Shown here piece after piece: positions 44,221 through 52,930 of a stretch of DNA of 64,000 nucleotides. The position numbers were made by a program, and so were the translations under genes. Below the pieces are notes generated by a model, which was not told the origin of the DNA, made no database searches, and saw nothing but the letters and a program-made list of their open reading frames with translations. This DNA is from Bacteroidota bacterium. GTDB lineage: Bacteria > Bacteroidota > Bacteroidia > J057 > JADKCL01. Where the stretch lies: positions 1 to 64,000 of the forward strand of contig JADKCL010000005.1 of the NCBI GenBank assembly GCA_016718825.1, in the 5' to 3' direction. Within the stretch, counting starts at the first letter, position 1. Each line of letters starts with the position of its first letter.

Positions 44221-47200
44221 ATGAATCGACTTTTTAACCAACTCAGAGATCGCATCTCTACCTTGTTTTTTGTTTCGCTCTTGACCATTTCTGTGATCGG
44301 GTTGCCAACCATCCAAGTCACGGCTGAAGGTACCGCCCAGGTGATGCCAAACTCTGCTCACGGTACTGCATTGCTCATTCAACCGGCGACAAGCTCAGGC
44401 CCCTTGCTCAATGCAGCCTCTGAAAACCGTGTCAAGTTTAACATTCAAGATTTTACCACCGAGAACTTCTATTTTGGGTTTACGCCACGGAGTCGCTCCG
44501 CGCCCATCGGTGTTCCTTTGAATTGCTACTACCGCATCCTCAATCCATTGGGTGTGGTGGTTCAGGGACCAACTTTGGTTCCTACTGCCGGTGCAGGCTT
44601 CATCACCAACTACGCCCAAGCGGTCGCAGGCCCCAATGTCGGTGGCTTGAATCCGGCGGGCTACAATCCCTTGACTTTTGTACCCGCGATGAACGGAGAC
44701 TTCTACATTGAAATCTACCGCTCCAACGATGCAGGTGTCACACAAGTAGGCGGTAACAATGGCGAAGCTTATTTTACACACTTTGACTTTACCGTTTCGA
44801 CTGCTGCCTTCGTGGTCAAACCAGGCCGCGTACATAGCCAAAAGTGGTCATTCATCGTTTATGATCCGCTGAATATCAACTTTTTGCCAACGCTCAACTT
44901 GTCCTTTTTGGGCAGCTACTACGCGCTTACCCAAGACAGTTCGGTCGTGCGTGTAAACTTCCCTCTTGGCTTCCGTCCCTTGGGTTATACCATGGCGATG
45001 AACTACTATGGGGTCAACAACACCAACAACTTTCCAGTTGACCGTGTTTCAGTGTACACCGGTACTGTGACACCGGCTTTCTTGAACGGATTCCGGGTGT
45101 TCCTTTCCGATCCCGATCCCTTGGCCTTTACCCGCTCATTGGCTGCCGCGGCGCCTGCCATTACCAATCAGGTTTTCGGTTGTCCAGGGGCTTATTTTAT
45201 TCCTTTCTACATTGACAAACCGGGCGATGTGGCCATTTTGCTTGATTTGAATGGCACTTTAGGCTATCAAGCCGCAACAACAGACGTCATCATTGAGCAA
45301 TTTGGCCTCGCAGCAGGCCACCACGTTGTGGGTTGGAACGGACTCGATGGTTTGGGAGCCCCGGTATCAGGCGTTTTGCCCATCGATATCACCGTGACCA
45401 TTTTCCGAGGCCGCACCAACGTGCCGATTTTTGATGCAGAAATGAACCAAAACGGCTTCTCTGTGGACGGGGTTTCCCCGATTGCAGGTGCAAGAAAGCT
45501 GTTTTGGGCTGACAATACACTTGCTGTTTTTGGCGTGTGCCCTACCGGCGCGACTGTTGCGCAGCAAGGAACCAACAATATTACAGGTCCGGGTGTCGCT
45601 GAAACAGCCACTTTATTGGGTAGGCTAGGGCCGGCGCATGCTTGGGATGGCTTCGGAGCAAACTTTACCGTTCCTGCTCCGATCGGTGGCATGGGATCTG
45701 CAACAATAGAAGCATGTGACGACTTCGGTAACGCCCGTACCATCAATACTTGGTTTTGGGCAAATGAAGTAGCCTCTACCCCTGTTTCTCGCTTTTTGCC
45801 AGACTGCGACATCGACGGCGACGGAGTCGTGGATGCAGTGGACATTGATGACGACAACGATGGCATTCCCGATTTGTCTGAATCGCCAGGAGGTGTCGAT
45901 CCGAATGCCGACTTGGACAGCGACGGAGTTCCCAACTTCTTGGACCCTAACTTTCCTGGATTTGTCGATACCGACTTGGACGGTGTGAATGACAACTTTG
46001 ACTCTGACATGGATGGCATCATCGACGCCTATGATGTCGACAGCGACAATGACGGGGTTGCAGACGGCGTCGAAGCCAATGGTGGCACCATTCCTCCAGG
46101 TTTTGACAACGGTACCGGTACGTTTACAGGGATCGTTGGACCCAATGGTATGCCTGATGCTGCCGAAACTGCTCCCGGTAGCGGTGTCAGCATCCTGCCC
46201 AATCCTGATACCGATGGCGATGGCATCCGCGATGCCTATGACATTGACAGTGACAACGACGGCATCGTCGACAATTATGAAATCCAGACCGGAGGCGGAG
46301 CCTATGTGCCGCCACTGGGTATCGATGCAAATGGCAATGGCCGCGATGATGCCTACGATGGCGGTGGTTCCATCACACCCACGGATGTAGATGGCGATGG
46401 CCACCCCGATTACCGCGATTTGGATACCGACAATGACGGCATTCCGGACATTACCGAGTCAGGCAATGGCAATTTTGACACCAACAACGACGGCGAAATC
46501 GACAGTTCTGTGGATGTCGATGGCGACGGTTTGATGGACGTGGCCGACGGCACGAATTCCAGTGGTGGCAGCGGTTTCACTCCGGGTGCACCCGGCGACA
46601 TCAATGATCCCGGCAACATCAACAACCCTTCGAATGACGTCGACTTCGACAATGACGGATTGCCCAACTGGGCAGATCTCGACAGTGACAACGACGGCAT
46701 CGCCGACATCACGGAGGTAGGCAACGGTAACTTTGACGTCAACAACGACGGCAAGATCGACAGCGCAACCGATGTGGATGGCGACGGTTTGCAAGATGTC
46801 GTCGACGGATTCAATAACAATGGTGCCGGCGGATTTGTCGCTGGCGGAGCAGGGGATGTCATCGACAATGACAACCCCAACAATACGGGCAATGACATCG
46901 ATGCCGATGGCGACGGACGCCCCAATTATCTGGATCTTGATGCCGACAACGATGGCATCGCCGACATCACCGAGAGTGGCAATGGGGCCTTGGACACCGA
47001 CAACAACGGCGTTCTGGACAGCACCACCGATGTCGACAACGACGGACTCGTAGACGTGACCGATGGCGTCAACAACAACGGTGCAGGTGGATTTGTCGCA
47101 GGTGGAGCAGGCAACGTCATCGACAATGACAACCTCAACAACCCGCTCAACGACATCAATGCCGACAACGACGGCTTGCCCAACTTCCTCGACATTGACA

Positions 47201-48153
47201 GCGACAACGACGGCATCGCCGACCTCACCGAGACTGGCAATGGCAACTTTGACATCAACAACGATGGCCAAATTGACAGTGCGACGGACGTGGATGGCGA
47301 CGGATTGCAGGATGTCGTCGATGGATTCAACAACAGCGGAGCAGGTGGATTCGTTTCTGGCGGTCCGGCGGATGTGATCGACAACGACAACCCCAACAAT
47401 GCCTCCAACGATGTCGATCTCGATAACGACGGATTCCCCAACTACCTGGATCTTGATGCCGACAATGATGGCATTGCCGACATTACCGAGACGTTGAATG
47501 GCAACTTTGACACCAACAATGACGGCATGATCGACAGCACCACCGATGTGGACCGCGACGGATTGGCCGATGTCGTAGACGGCGTCAACAACAGTGGCGC
47601 CGGCGGATTTGTCGCAGGCAATGCCGGCGACGTGATCGACAACGACAACGCCAACAATACCGCCAACGATATCAATTCCGATGGCGACAACTTCCCCAAT
47701 TACCTCGATCTCGATGCCGACAATGACGGTATTGTCGACTTGGTAGAGTCGCTCAACGGCAACCTCGACGTGAACAACGATGGCATGATCGACAGCGTCA
47801 CAGATGTTGATGGCGACGGATTGGCCGATATCACCGATGGGGTAAATAATAGCGGTGCAGGCGGATTTGTCGCTGGTGGTGCAGGGGATGTCATCGACAA
47901 TGACAACCTCAACAACAGCGCCAACGACATCAATGCTGACAACGACGGCTTGCCCAACTTCCTCGACATCGACAGCGACAACGATGGCATTGCCGACCTT
48001 TTGGAGACTGGCAGCGGCAGCCTCGATGCCGACAACAACGGCATGATCGACAGCGCCACCGATGTCGACGGCGACGGCCTCGCAGACGTGGCCGACGGCG
48101 TGAACAATTCAACGGTGCTGGCGGATTTGGCGCTGGCGGCGCAAGGTGATTGA
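44221..48153 (+). CDS. N-terminal part of a giant DxDxDG-repeat surface protein
   Basis: The ATG at 44221 starts a signal peptide (MNRLFNQLRDRISTLFF...GLPTIQVTAEG). Residues about 40-520 form a beta-rich region (ENFYFGFTPRSRSAPIGVPLN; INFLPTLNLSFLGSYYALT; GHHVVGWNGLDGLGAPVSG). After that come calcium-binding-type motifs: DCDIDGDGVVDAVDIDDDNDG and many DxDNDGxxD units of the thrombospondin type 3/OmpA-linker kind, which become regular 86-residue repeats from 46,513. The frame ends at 48153 inside the seventh full repeat because of indels at 48105-48152 (+2 then -4 relative to sister repeats). It is one gene with the two pieces that follow. The Asp side chains should bind many calcium ions and stiffen an extended filament. 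Confidence 0.85.
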   Translation: MNRLFNQLRDRISTLFFVSLLTISVIGLPTIQVTAEGTAQVMPNSAHGTALLIQPATSSGPLLNAASENRVKFNIQDFTTENFYFGFTPRSRSAPIGVPLNCYYRILNPLGVVVQGPTLVPTAGAGFITNYAQAVAGPNVGGLNPAGYNPLTFVPAMNGDFYIEIYRSNDAGVTQVGGNNGEAYFTHFDFTVSTAAFVVKPGRVHSQKWSFIVYDPLNINFLPTLNLSFLGSYYALTQDSSVVRVNFPLGFRPLGYTMAMNYYGVNNTNNFPVDRVSVYTGTVTPAFLNGFRVFLSDPDPLAFTRSLAAAAPAITNQVFGCPGAYFIPFYIDKPGDVAILLDLNGTLGYQAATTDVIIEQFGLAAGHHVVGWNGLDGLGAPVSGVLPIDITVTIFRGRTNVPIFDAEMNQNGFSVDGVSPIAGARKLFWADNTLAVFGVCPTGATVAQQGTNNITGPGVAETATLLGRLGPAHAWDGFGANFTVPAPIGGMGSATIEACDDFGNARTINTWFWANEVASTPVSRFLPDCDIDGDGVVDAVDIDDDNDGIPDLSESPGGVDPNADLDSDGVPNFLDPNFPGFVDTDLDGVNDNFDSDMDGIIDAYDVDSDNDGVADGVEANGGTIPPGFDNGTGTFTGIVGPNGMPDAAETAPGSGVSILPNPDTDGDGIRDAYDIDSDNDGIVDNYEIQTGGGAYVPPLGIDANGNGRDDAYDGGGSITPTDVDGDGHPDYRDLDTDNDGIPDITESGNGNFDTNNDGEIDSSVDVDGDGLMDVADGTNSSGGSGFTPGAPGDINDPGNINNPSNDVDFDNDGLPNWADLDSDNDGIADITEVGNGNFDVNNDGKIDSATDVDGDGLQDVVDGFNNNGAGGFVAGGAGDVIDNDNPNNTGNDIDADGDGRPNYLDLDADNDGIADITESGNGALDTDNNGVLDSTTDVDNDGLVDVTDGVNNNGAGGFVAGGAGNVIDNDNLNNPLNDINADNDGLPNFLDIDSDNDGIADLTETGNGNFDINNDGQIDSATDVDGDGLQDVVDGFNNSGAGGFVSGGPADVIDNDNPNNASNDVDLDNDGFPNYLDLDADNDGIADITETLNGNFDTNNDGMIDSTTDVDRDGLADVVDGVNNSGAGGFVAGNAGDVIDNDNANNTANDINSDGDNFPNYLDLDADNDGIVDLVESLNGNLDVNNDGMIDSVTDVDGDGLADITDGVNNSGAGGFVAGGAGDVIDNDNLNNSANDINADNDGLPNFLDIDSDNDGIADLLETGSGSLDADNNGMIDSATDVDGDGLADVADGVNNSTVLADLALAAQGD

Positions 48154-49608
48154 CAATGACAACCCCAACAATCCCGCCAATGACATCAATGCCGACAACG
48201 ACGGCTTGCCCAACTACCTGGATCTCGATGCCGACAATGACGGAATCGCCGATTTGACCGAAACGATGAATGGCAACTTCGACACCAACAACGACGGGAT
48301 GATCGACAGTGCCACTGACGCAGATGGTGACGGCCTCGCGGATGTCGCAGATGGCGTCAATAATACAGGTGCAGGCGGATTTGTTGCAGGAAATGCTGGC
48401 GACGTCATTGACAATGACAATGCCAACAACACCGCCAACGACATCAATGCCGATGGCGATGTATTCCCCAATTTCCTCGACTTGGATGCTGACAATGACG
48501 GCATCGCTGACATCGTCGAATCGCAGAATGGCAACTTTGACGTCAACAACGATGGCATGATCGACAGTGCCACGGACGTGGATACAGATGGTCTGAGCGA
48601 CGTGGTAGACGGCGTGAACAATACAGGTGCGGGTGGATTTGTCGCTGGTGGTGCTGGCGACGTGATCGACAACGACAACCTGAACAACCTAGCCAACGAC
48701 GTGAACCTCGACAACGACGCATTGCCCAACTTCCTCGACCTCGATGCCGACAACGACGGCATTGCCGACATCGCAGAGACTGGCAATGGCAACTTGGACA
48801 TCAACAACGACGGGGAGCTGGACACCACGACCGACGTTGACCGCGATGGTCTCGTAGACGTCACCGACGGCGTGAACAACAGCGGTGCCGGCGGCTTTGT
48901 GGCTGGTGCTGCAGGAAACGTCATCGACAACGATAACTTGAACAACGTCGCCAACGACGTCAATTTCGACAACGATGCGTTCCCCAACTTCCTCGACCTC
49001 GATGCCGACAACGACGGTATCGCAGACATCGTGGAGACCCTCAATGGGAACTTTGACGTGAACAACGATGGCGTGATTGACAGCGCCACCGACGTGGACG
49101 GCGACGGTTTGGCAGATGTCGTTGACGGCTCGAACAACACCGGGTGCTGGCGGCTTTGTGGCTGGCAATGCAGGCGATGTCGTAGACAACGACAACTTCA
49201 ACAATGCCGCCAATGACATCAATGCCGATACCGATGGCTTGCCGAATTTCCTTGATGTCGACGCCGACAATGACGGCATCAGCGACATTGACGAGACCTT
49301 GAATACTGCGCTCGATGCCAACAACGATGGCTTCATCGACAGCGCAACAGATGCAGACGGTGACGGCCTGATGGACATTGCAGATGGCGTGAACAACACG
49401 GGTGCAGGCGGATTTGTCGCCGGCGCTCCGACCGACGTGATCGACAACGACAATTTCAATGCTGTCGTCAATGACATCAACGCAGACGCCGACGTTTTGC
49501 CCAACTTCTTGGACTTGGACAGTGACAATGACGGCATCACCGACATCGTTGAGAACCTGAATGGCGCTGTCACGCTTGACAACGGCGGTGCAGGTGCGAT
49601 CGACGGCA
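46513..49608 (+). repeat. Tandem array of twelve 258-bp (86-residue) repeats
   Basis: Each unit codes for DVDGDGLxDVxDGxNN(S/T)GAGGFV, then a GDVIDNDNxNNxANDIN-type linker, xDNDGLPNYLDLDADNDGIAD and NGNFDxNNDGMIDSAT. Eleven joints are visible from 46513 on, with a partial unit before. Repeats are about 70-90% alike and no unit is degenerate. They are coding and tandem, not CRISPR. The longest open frames on the opposite strand here are only mirrors of this repeat. Confidence 0.9.
48146..49216 (+). CDS. Middle part of the giant repeat protein (frame +1)
   Basis: This frame carries four repeats (units 8 to 11 in the array: VIDNDNPNNPANDINADNDG to FDVNNDGVIDSAT) plus the start of the next, in the same order and spacing as the flanking pieces. 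It opens at 48146 only because of the upstream indel, so its apparent start codon is not a real one. It ends in nonsense (CWRLCGWQCRRC) after an extra G in GGG at 49142-49144, where sister repeats have GG (N-T-G-A-G-G-F-V). Treat as an exon-like fragment of the 44221-50864 gene, not as a separate protein. Confidence 0.75.
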   Translation: MIDNDNPNNPANDINADNDGLPNYLDLDADNDGIADLTETMNGNFDTNNDGMIDSATDADGDGLADVADGVNNTGAGGFVAGNAGDVIDNDNANNTANDINADGDVFPNFLDLDADNDGIADIVESQNGNFDVNNDGMIDSATDVDTDGLSDVVDGVNNTGAGGFVAGGAGDVIDNDNLNNLANDVNLDNDALPNFLDLDADNDGIADIAETGNGNLDINNDGELDTTTDVDRDGLVDVTDGVNNSGAGGFVAGAAGNVIDNDNLNNVANDVNFDNDAFPNFLDLDADNDGIADIVETLNGNFDVNNDGVIDSATDVDGDGLADVVDGSNNTGCWRLCGWQCRRCRRQRQLQQCRQ

Positions 49609-50864
49609 TGGTGGGCCTTGCGGGCATTACCGATGCAAACGGTGATGGATGGCACGATGGTCTTGGTGCTGCGACCATCATCAACCTCGATCTTGATGCC
49701 TTGCCCAACTACTTGGACATTGATGCCGATGATGATGGAATTCCAGATTATATCGAAGGTGTTTGCACGGGTTGCATCAACTCAACGGGTGGCCTGCCTG
49801 CGGGTCCGGATGCCAATAACAACGGTATCATCGATACCTACGAAAGCATCAACCCTGCCAACAATGGCGTGGGGACCAACAGTGGCGTAACGCCTTACAA
49901 CCATGAAGGCACGGGCTTGCCCGACTTTGTGGACTTCGACTCCGACGATGACAGTTATCCTGATTGGACCGAGGGATTTGATGCAAACTGCAACGCCATG
50001 GCATTTGATGACATCATCCAGATGGCATTCAACTATGAAACTGCGAATGGCATTCCCGGAAACTACACGGCCTCTGATATCGACGGGGACTTGGCACCCG
50101 ACTGGATGGACAACGTACCTAGCGGAGGTGGCGCCGTGCACGGTATCCGTATGCCATTCATTACCTTCGGTAGCCCCTATTATGTAGATGGCAACAACAA
50201 TGGATTGGTCGATGTTTATGATCCGCTTGTCTTCGGAACGATCTCGCCGACCCCGAACTGCAATGCTGTCGGCGATGACGACTTCAGGGATTTGTTCTCG
50301 GTGACATTCCTCCCGATTTCCTTCCTGGACAACCGTGCAGAGAAAGTCGTGGACGATGTGCGTTTGTTCTGGACGATTTCGGAACCACAAAACATTTCAC
50401 GATTTGAAATCGAGCGTCAATTGCCAGATGCAGGCAGCTTTGAGTTTCTCGGAACCCAAGATGCCAACCCGGGCAACGTGGTCACCGACAACTATCAGTT
50501 TGATGATGTGACACCTGCGATGGGAATCAATCTCTACCGCATCAAAGTCATTGGGTTGAATGGTGATGTCATTTACAGCAGTGTGATGCAGGTGACCTTC
50601 TCCGATCAGAGTTTGGTCAGCTTGAGCCCGAATCCAGTCTCAGGAACACAACCTTTGACACTGAATTTTGACCTGAAAAACGACGAGGTATTGACTGGCT
50701 TACAAGTGTATGACCTTCAGGGCCGTGCCGTGATGTCCAAGAATCTGAATCTTGAAGGTCTTGGAACCGCGGCAATCGATGTATCGGGCCTCGCTCAAGG
50801 CCAATACATGGTGGTGTTGGTTGGAAACAGCCTCCACAAAACTTGTCGCATCACCAAGCTATAA
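49077..50864 (+). CDS. C-terminal part of the giant repeat protein with T9SS sorting domain
   Basis: The coherent reading starts at about 49144 (GAGGFVAGNAGDVVDNDN); the first 22 codons of the open frame are the wrong frame. It carries the last repeat and a half. A non-repeat calcium-motif region follows (IDADDDGIPDYIEG, VDFDSDDDSYPDWTEGFD), then a fibronectin-like domain (DDVRLFWTISEPQNISRFEIERQ) and a type A T9SS sorting domain (SLSPNPVSGTQPLTLNF, QGRAVMSKN, ending CRITKL). The joined gene would encode about 2,210 residues with a signal peptide at one end and sorting domain at the other. A strong terminator follows. Confidence 0.85.
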   Translation: MTAPPTWTATVWQMSLTARTTPGAGGFVAGNAGDVVDNDNFNNAANDINADTDGLPNFLDVDADNDGISDIDETLNTALDANNDGFIDSATDADGDGLMDIADGVNNTGAGGFVAGAPTDVIDNDNFNAVVNDINADADVLPNFLDLDSDNDGITDIVENLNGAVTLDNGGAGAIDGMVGLAGITDANGDGWHDGLGAATIINLDLDALPNYLDIDADDDGIPDYIEGVCTGCINSTGGLPAGPDANNNGIIDTYESINPANNGVGTNSGVTPYNHEGTGLPDFVDFDSDDDSYPDWTEGFDANCNAMAFDDIIQMAFNYETANGIPGNYTASDIDGDLAPDWMDNVPSGGGAVHGIRMPFITFGSPYYVDGNNNGLVDVYDPLVFGTISPTPNCNAVGDDDFRDLFSVTFLPISFLDNRAEKVVDDVRLFWTISEPQNISRFEIERQLPDAGSFEFLGTQDANPGNVVTDNYQFDDVTPAMGINLYRIKVIGLNGDVIYSSVMQVTFSDQSLVSLSPNPVSGTQPLTLNFDLKNDEVLTGLQVYDLQGRAVMSKNLNLEGLGTAAIDVSGLAQGQYMVVLVGNSLHKTCRITKL

Positions 50865-50884
50865 ATAGGAATTCACGTGACTGA

Positions 50885-50925
50885 TCGACGGGCTGTCTCA
50901 AAAGGGACAGCCCGTCGAATTTTTT
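50885..50925 (+). terminator. Intrinsic terminator after the giant repeat protein
   Basis: TCGACGGGCTGTC (50885-50897) and GACAGCCCGTCGA (50906-50918) form a 13-bp perfect stem with an eight-base loop. A T-rich tail follows to 50925. Confidence 0.9.
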
Positions 50926-50962
50926 ATAGACTCAGGTTCGAGATTAAATGCCGCCAAGTGAT

Positions 50963-50970
50963 TAGCTTTG
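50963..50970 (+). promoter_or_regulatory. Consensus -7 element (TAGCTTTG)
   Basis: TAGCTTTG matches TAnnTTTG and lies 53 bases before the lipoprotein ATG at 51023. A TTCG about 22 bases upstream is a poor -33 element. Confidence 0.4.
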
Positions 50971-51022
50971 GTGACTTGGTGACTGTCGCATCAAGTGTTG
51001 TGAAAATGCAATTGAAAATACA

Positions 51023-51454
51023 ATGAGAAAGCTTCACTTATTTTCCCTTTTGGTTTTGTTGGTGATCGGTTTTTCGGGCTGTACCTATGACGAAGGCCCA
51101 TTGATCTCCTTTGTTTCAAAGAAAGAACGTGTCGCCAACACTTGGGTCGTGAACACCGCCAACATCAACGGGGTTGATGGCAGCGAGATTCCAGGATTCA
51201 AAAGGCTTATTTTCTTCAGCGCGGGTGCTTGTCAAATCTTCTACAATCCTTTGGGAGTCGAAGTGGCCTACGGTGGCACATGGGCGCTGAGCGAAGACAA
51301 GAAGTCGATTCATATCGATACCAAGGATGAGCTGACCGGGCTATTTTCCTATGTGAGCGATTGGACGATTCTGCACCTTAAAGATAAAATTCTCAAAGTG
51401 ACCTATACGGACAACAGCGATTTGTATGTTGTTGAATTCAAGCCGGAGGCCTGA
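51023..51454 (+). CDS. Small lipocalin-like lipoprotein
   Basis: The 143-residue protein has a lipoprotein signal with lipobox GFSGC (Cys20). A compact beta domain follows, with NTWVVNTANINGVDG, GGTWALSEDKKSIHIDT and DWTILHLKDKILKVTY. This is the pattern of the small lipocalin-like proteins widespread in Bacteroidota (W..... then GtW.l....k...). It should be anchored in the periplasm or at the surface; its ligand is unknown. It is a lone gene between two terminators with its own -7 element. Not related at sequence level to the broken lipoproteins at 38-39 kb as far as I can see, though the fold may be similar. Confidence 0.8.
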   Translation: MRKLHLFSLLVLLVIGFSGCTYDEGPLISFVSKKERVANTWVVNTANINGVDGSEIPGFKRLIFFSAGACQIFYNPLGVEVAYGGTWALSEDKKSIHIDTKDELTGLFSYVSDWTILHLKDKILKVTYTDNSDLYVVEFKPEA

Positions 51455-51477
51455 AAAGCTATAGGATAAAAATATTT

Positions 51478-51517
51478 GGTGACGAGGCCACACAGTCAAT
51501 GTGTTGGCCTCGTCGCC
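51478..51517. terminator. Bidirectional terminator between convergent genes
   Basis: GGTGACGAGGCCACACA pairs with TGTGTTGGCCTCGTCGCC around a short loop, with one bulge and one G-T pair. A short T-rich tract follows on the plus strand, and AT-rich sequence on the minus side. It separates genes ending at 51454 and 51521. Confidence 0.75.
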
Positions 51518-51520
51518 ATT

Positions 51521-52780
51521 TTAGGCCTTTTGAAGCGCAGGAACGTCGGCTCCTTCCATTTGTCGGCTGATCAAGATCATGGAAATGCCCAGGACGCTGC
51601 CACCAGTAGCGGCAAAGATCAAAATGCTGCTCCATTCTGTCCAGGCCGACATGCCACTACGGTCCAACACATAAACCAGCGAGACTGCCATGAAGACCAA
51701 CCGAATGATTTCCAGCAATACCGCCCATTTTTTGGCACGCAGCAATCCGCCCCAAGCGATGATCATCCCAAACAGCCCAATCGACAACAAAACCCGATCC
51801 CTGGCCTCCAATGGCAGTTTTAGATTGGTCGTGATCATCAAAACGGCCAAGCCCAAGGCGATTTGCACCAATAAATAGGGCTTCATTCCCTTGAATTGCC
51901 GGCTTTGGTATTTGATCTGTTCCGATCGGTTGTAGCCAATGCGTTTTTTCTCCCCGGGCGTTTCCAATCCCCGCGGGCGCCAACCCAAGGGCATGAACCA
52001 TAGCCGGATTTTGTCCCACCAATTGGGCGCAGCGATGCAGTCCTCAACGAGTTGCTTCCAGAATTGAATGTTGATGTAAATCGGATCCCAAGTGCGTGGC
52101 GGATGCGTGAGTCCATAACAAACCTCTTCTTCCTCCGGCGCAAACGTGCCAAAAATCCTGTCCCAAATGATGAGGAATTCGGAGAAGTTTTTGTCCAAAT
52201 ACTGCGGATTGACCCCGTGGTGAACGCGGTGGTGGGCCGGCGTGACAAAGACCTTCTCGACCCATCCGAGTTTGTTGATGAGTTGGGTATGGTGCCAATA
52301 GGCGATCAAAAGATGTATTCCGGCAACAGCGTAAACCATATTCGGAGAAAAACCCATCAGCACGAGGATCCAGTCAAAGAACATAAACTGGAAAATGCGC
52401 TGCGTGAAACTCGCCCGCACCCCCACGGACAAGTTGAATTCCTCACTCGAATGGTGCGGCATGTGGGCGGCCCAGAAGATATTCAAGGAATGGCCAGTGC
52501 GATGAAACCAGTAGAAAACAAAGTCTGAAATGACCAGCAGCACGATTCCGTAGTACCATGTTTCCGGTATTTGCCAAGGTGCAAATTGCCAGAGCCATCC
52601 GTAGAATTTCATCACCAAAAACACCACGGCAAGGTTCACGCATTGGTTACCGATCCCGGTTCCGATGTTGGCAACGGTGTCTTGAAAGGTGTAAAGCCCC
52701 TTTTTGCCAATCAAACTCACCACAATCTCCGTGATGAGCAGGAACAGGACTATCGGCGTGATATAGGCGTAAACATTCAT
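51521..52780 (-). CDS. Fatty acid hydroxylase/sterol desaturase-family membrane enzyme
   Basis: A 419-residue membrane protein with the three histidine clusters of the fatty acid hydroxylase superfamily: HRTGH at 93-97, HMPHH at 106-110 and HHRVHH at 183-188, plus HH at 163-164. These would bind a di-iron centre. The domain spans about 75-235. A C-terminal extension of four further membrane helices (about 290-415), absent from most sterol desaturases, is like that of alkylglycerol monooxygenase (AGMO/TMEM195), so cleavage or hydroxylation of an ether or sphingoid lipid is possible. The start at 52780 is chosen because a longer frame has 45 residues of non-conserved sequence. Divergent from the membrane protein at 52931. 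Confidence 0.88.
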   Translation of the reverse strand: MNVYAYITPIVLFLLITEIVVSLIGKKGLYTFQDTVANIGTGIGNQCVNLAVVFLVMKFYGWLWQFAPWQIPETWYYGIVLLVISDFVFYWFHRTGHSLNIFWAAHMPHHSSEEFNLSVGVRASFTQRIFQFMFFDWILVLMGFSPNMVYAVAGIHLLIAYWHHTQLINKLGWVEKVFVTPAHHRVHHGVNPQYLDKNFSEFLIIWDRIFGTFAPEEEEVCYGLTHPPRTWDPIYINIQFWKQLVEDCIAAPNWWDKIRLWFMPLGWRPRGLETPGEKKRIGYNRSEQIKYQSRQFKGMKPYLLVQIALGLAVLMITTNLKLPLEARDRVLLSIGLFGMIIAWGGLLRAKKWAVLLEIIRLVFMAVSLVYVLDRSGMSAWTEWSSILIFAATGGSVLGISMILISRQMEGADVPALQKA

Positions 52781-52897
52781 GTAACCGAATGATAAGCAGG
52801 TTGCCGCACATTTGCAAAATGTTGGAGAATTTTGACAAGTTTCACAGATATCGAGCTTGGTCAAGATGGACACCTCAACCGAAACCCATATTTTGAC

Positions 52898-52905
52898 TAT
52901 TTTTG
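52898..52905 (+). promoter_or_regulatory. Consensus -7 element (TATTTTTG)
   Basis: TATTTTTG matches TAnnTTTG exactly and ends 25 bases before the ATG at 52931, which supports that start over the upstream open-frame start. No clear -33 element. Confidence 0.42.
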
Positions 52906-52930
52906 TCGCGTACAATTTACAATTGCCAAT

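Noticed and set aside
46513..49608. Possible CRISPR or other short direct-repeat array
   Set aside because: Units are 258 bp, in frame and coding, with no spacers.
46410..49708. Several long Ser/Pro/Leu-rich open frames on the minus strand
   Set aside because: They are reverse images of the 258-bp coding repeats; the plus strand explains the array.
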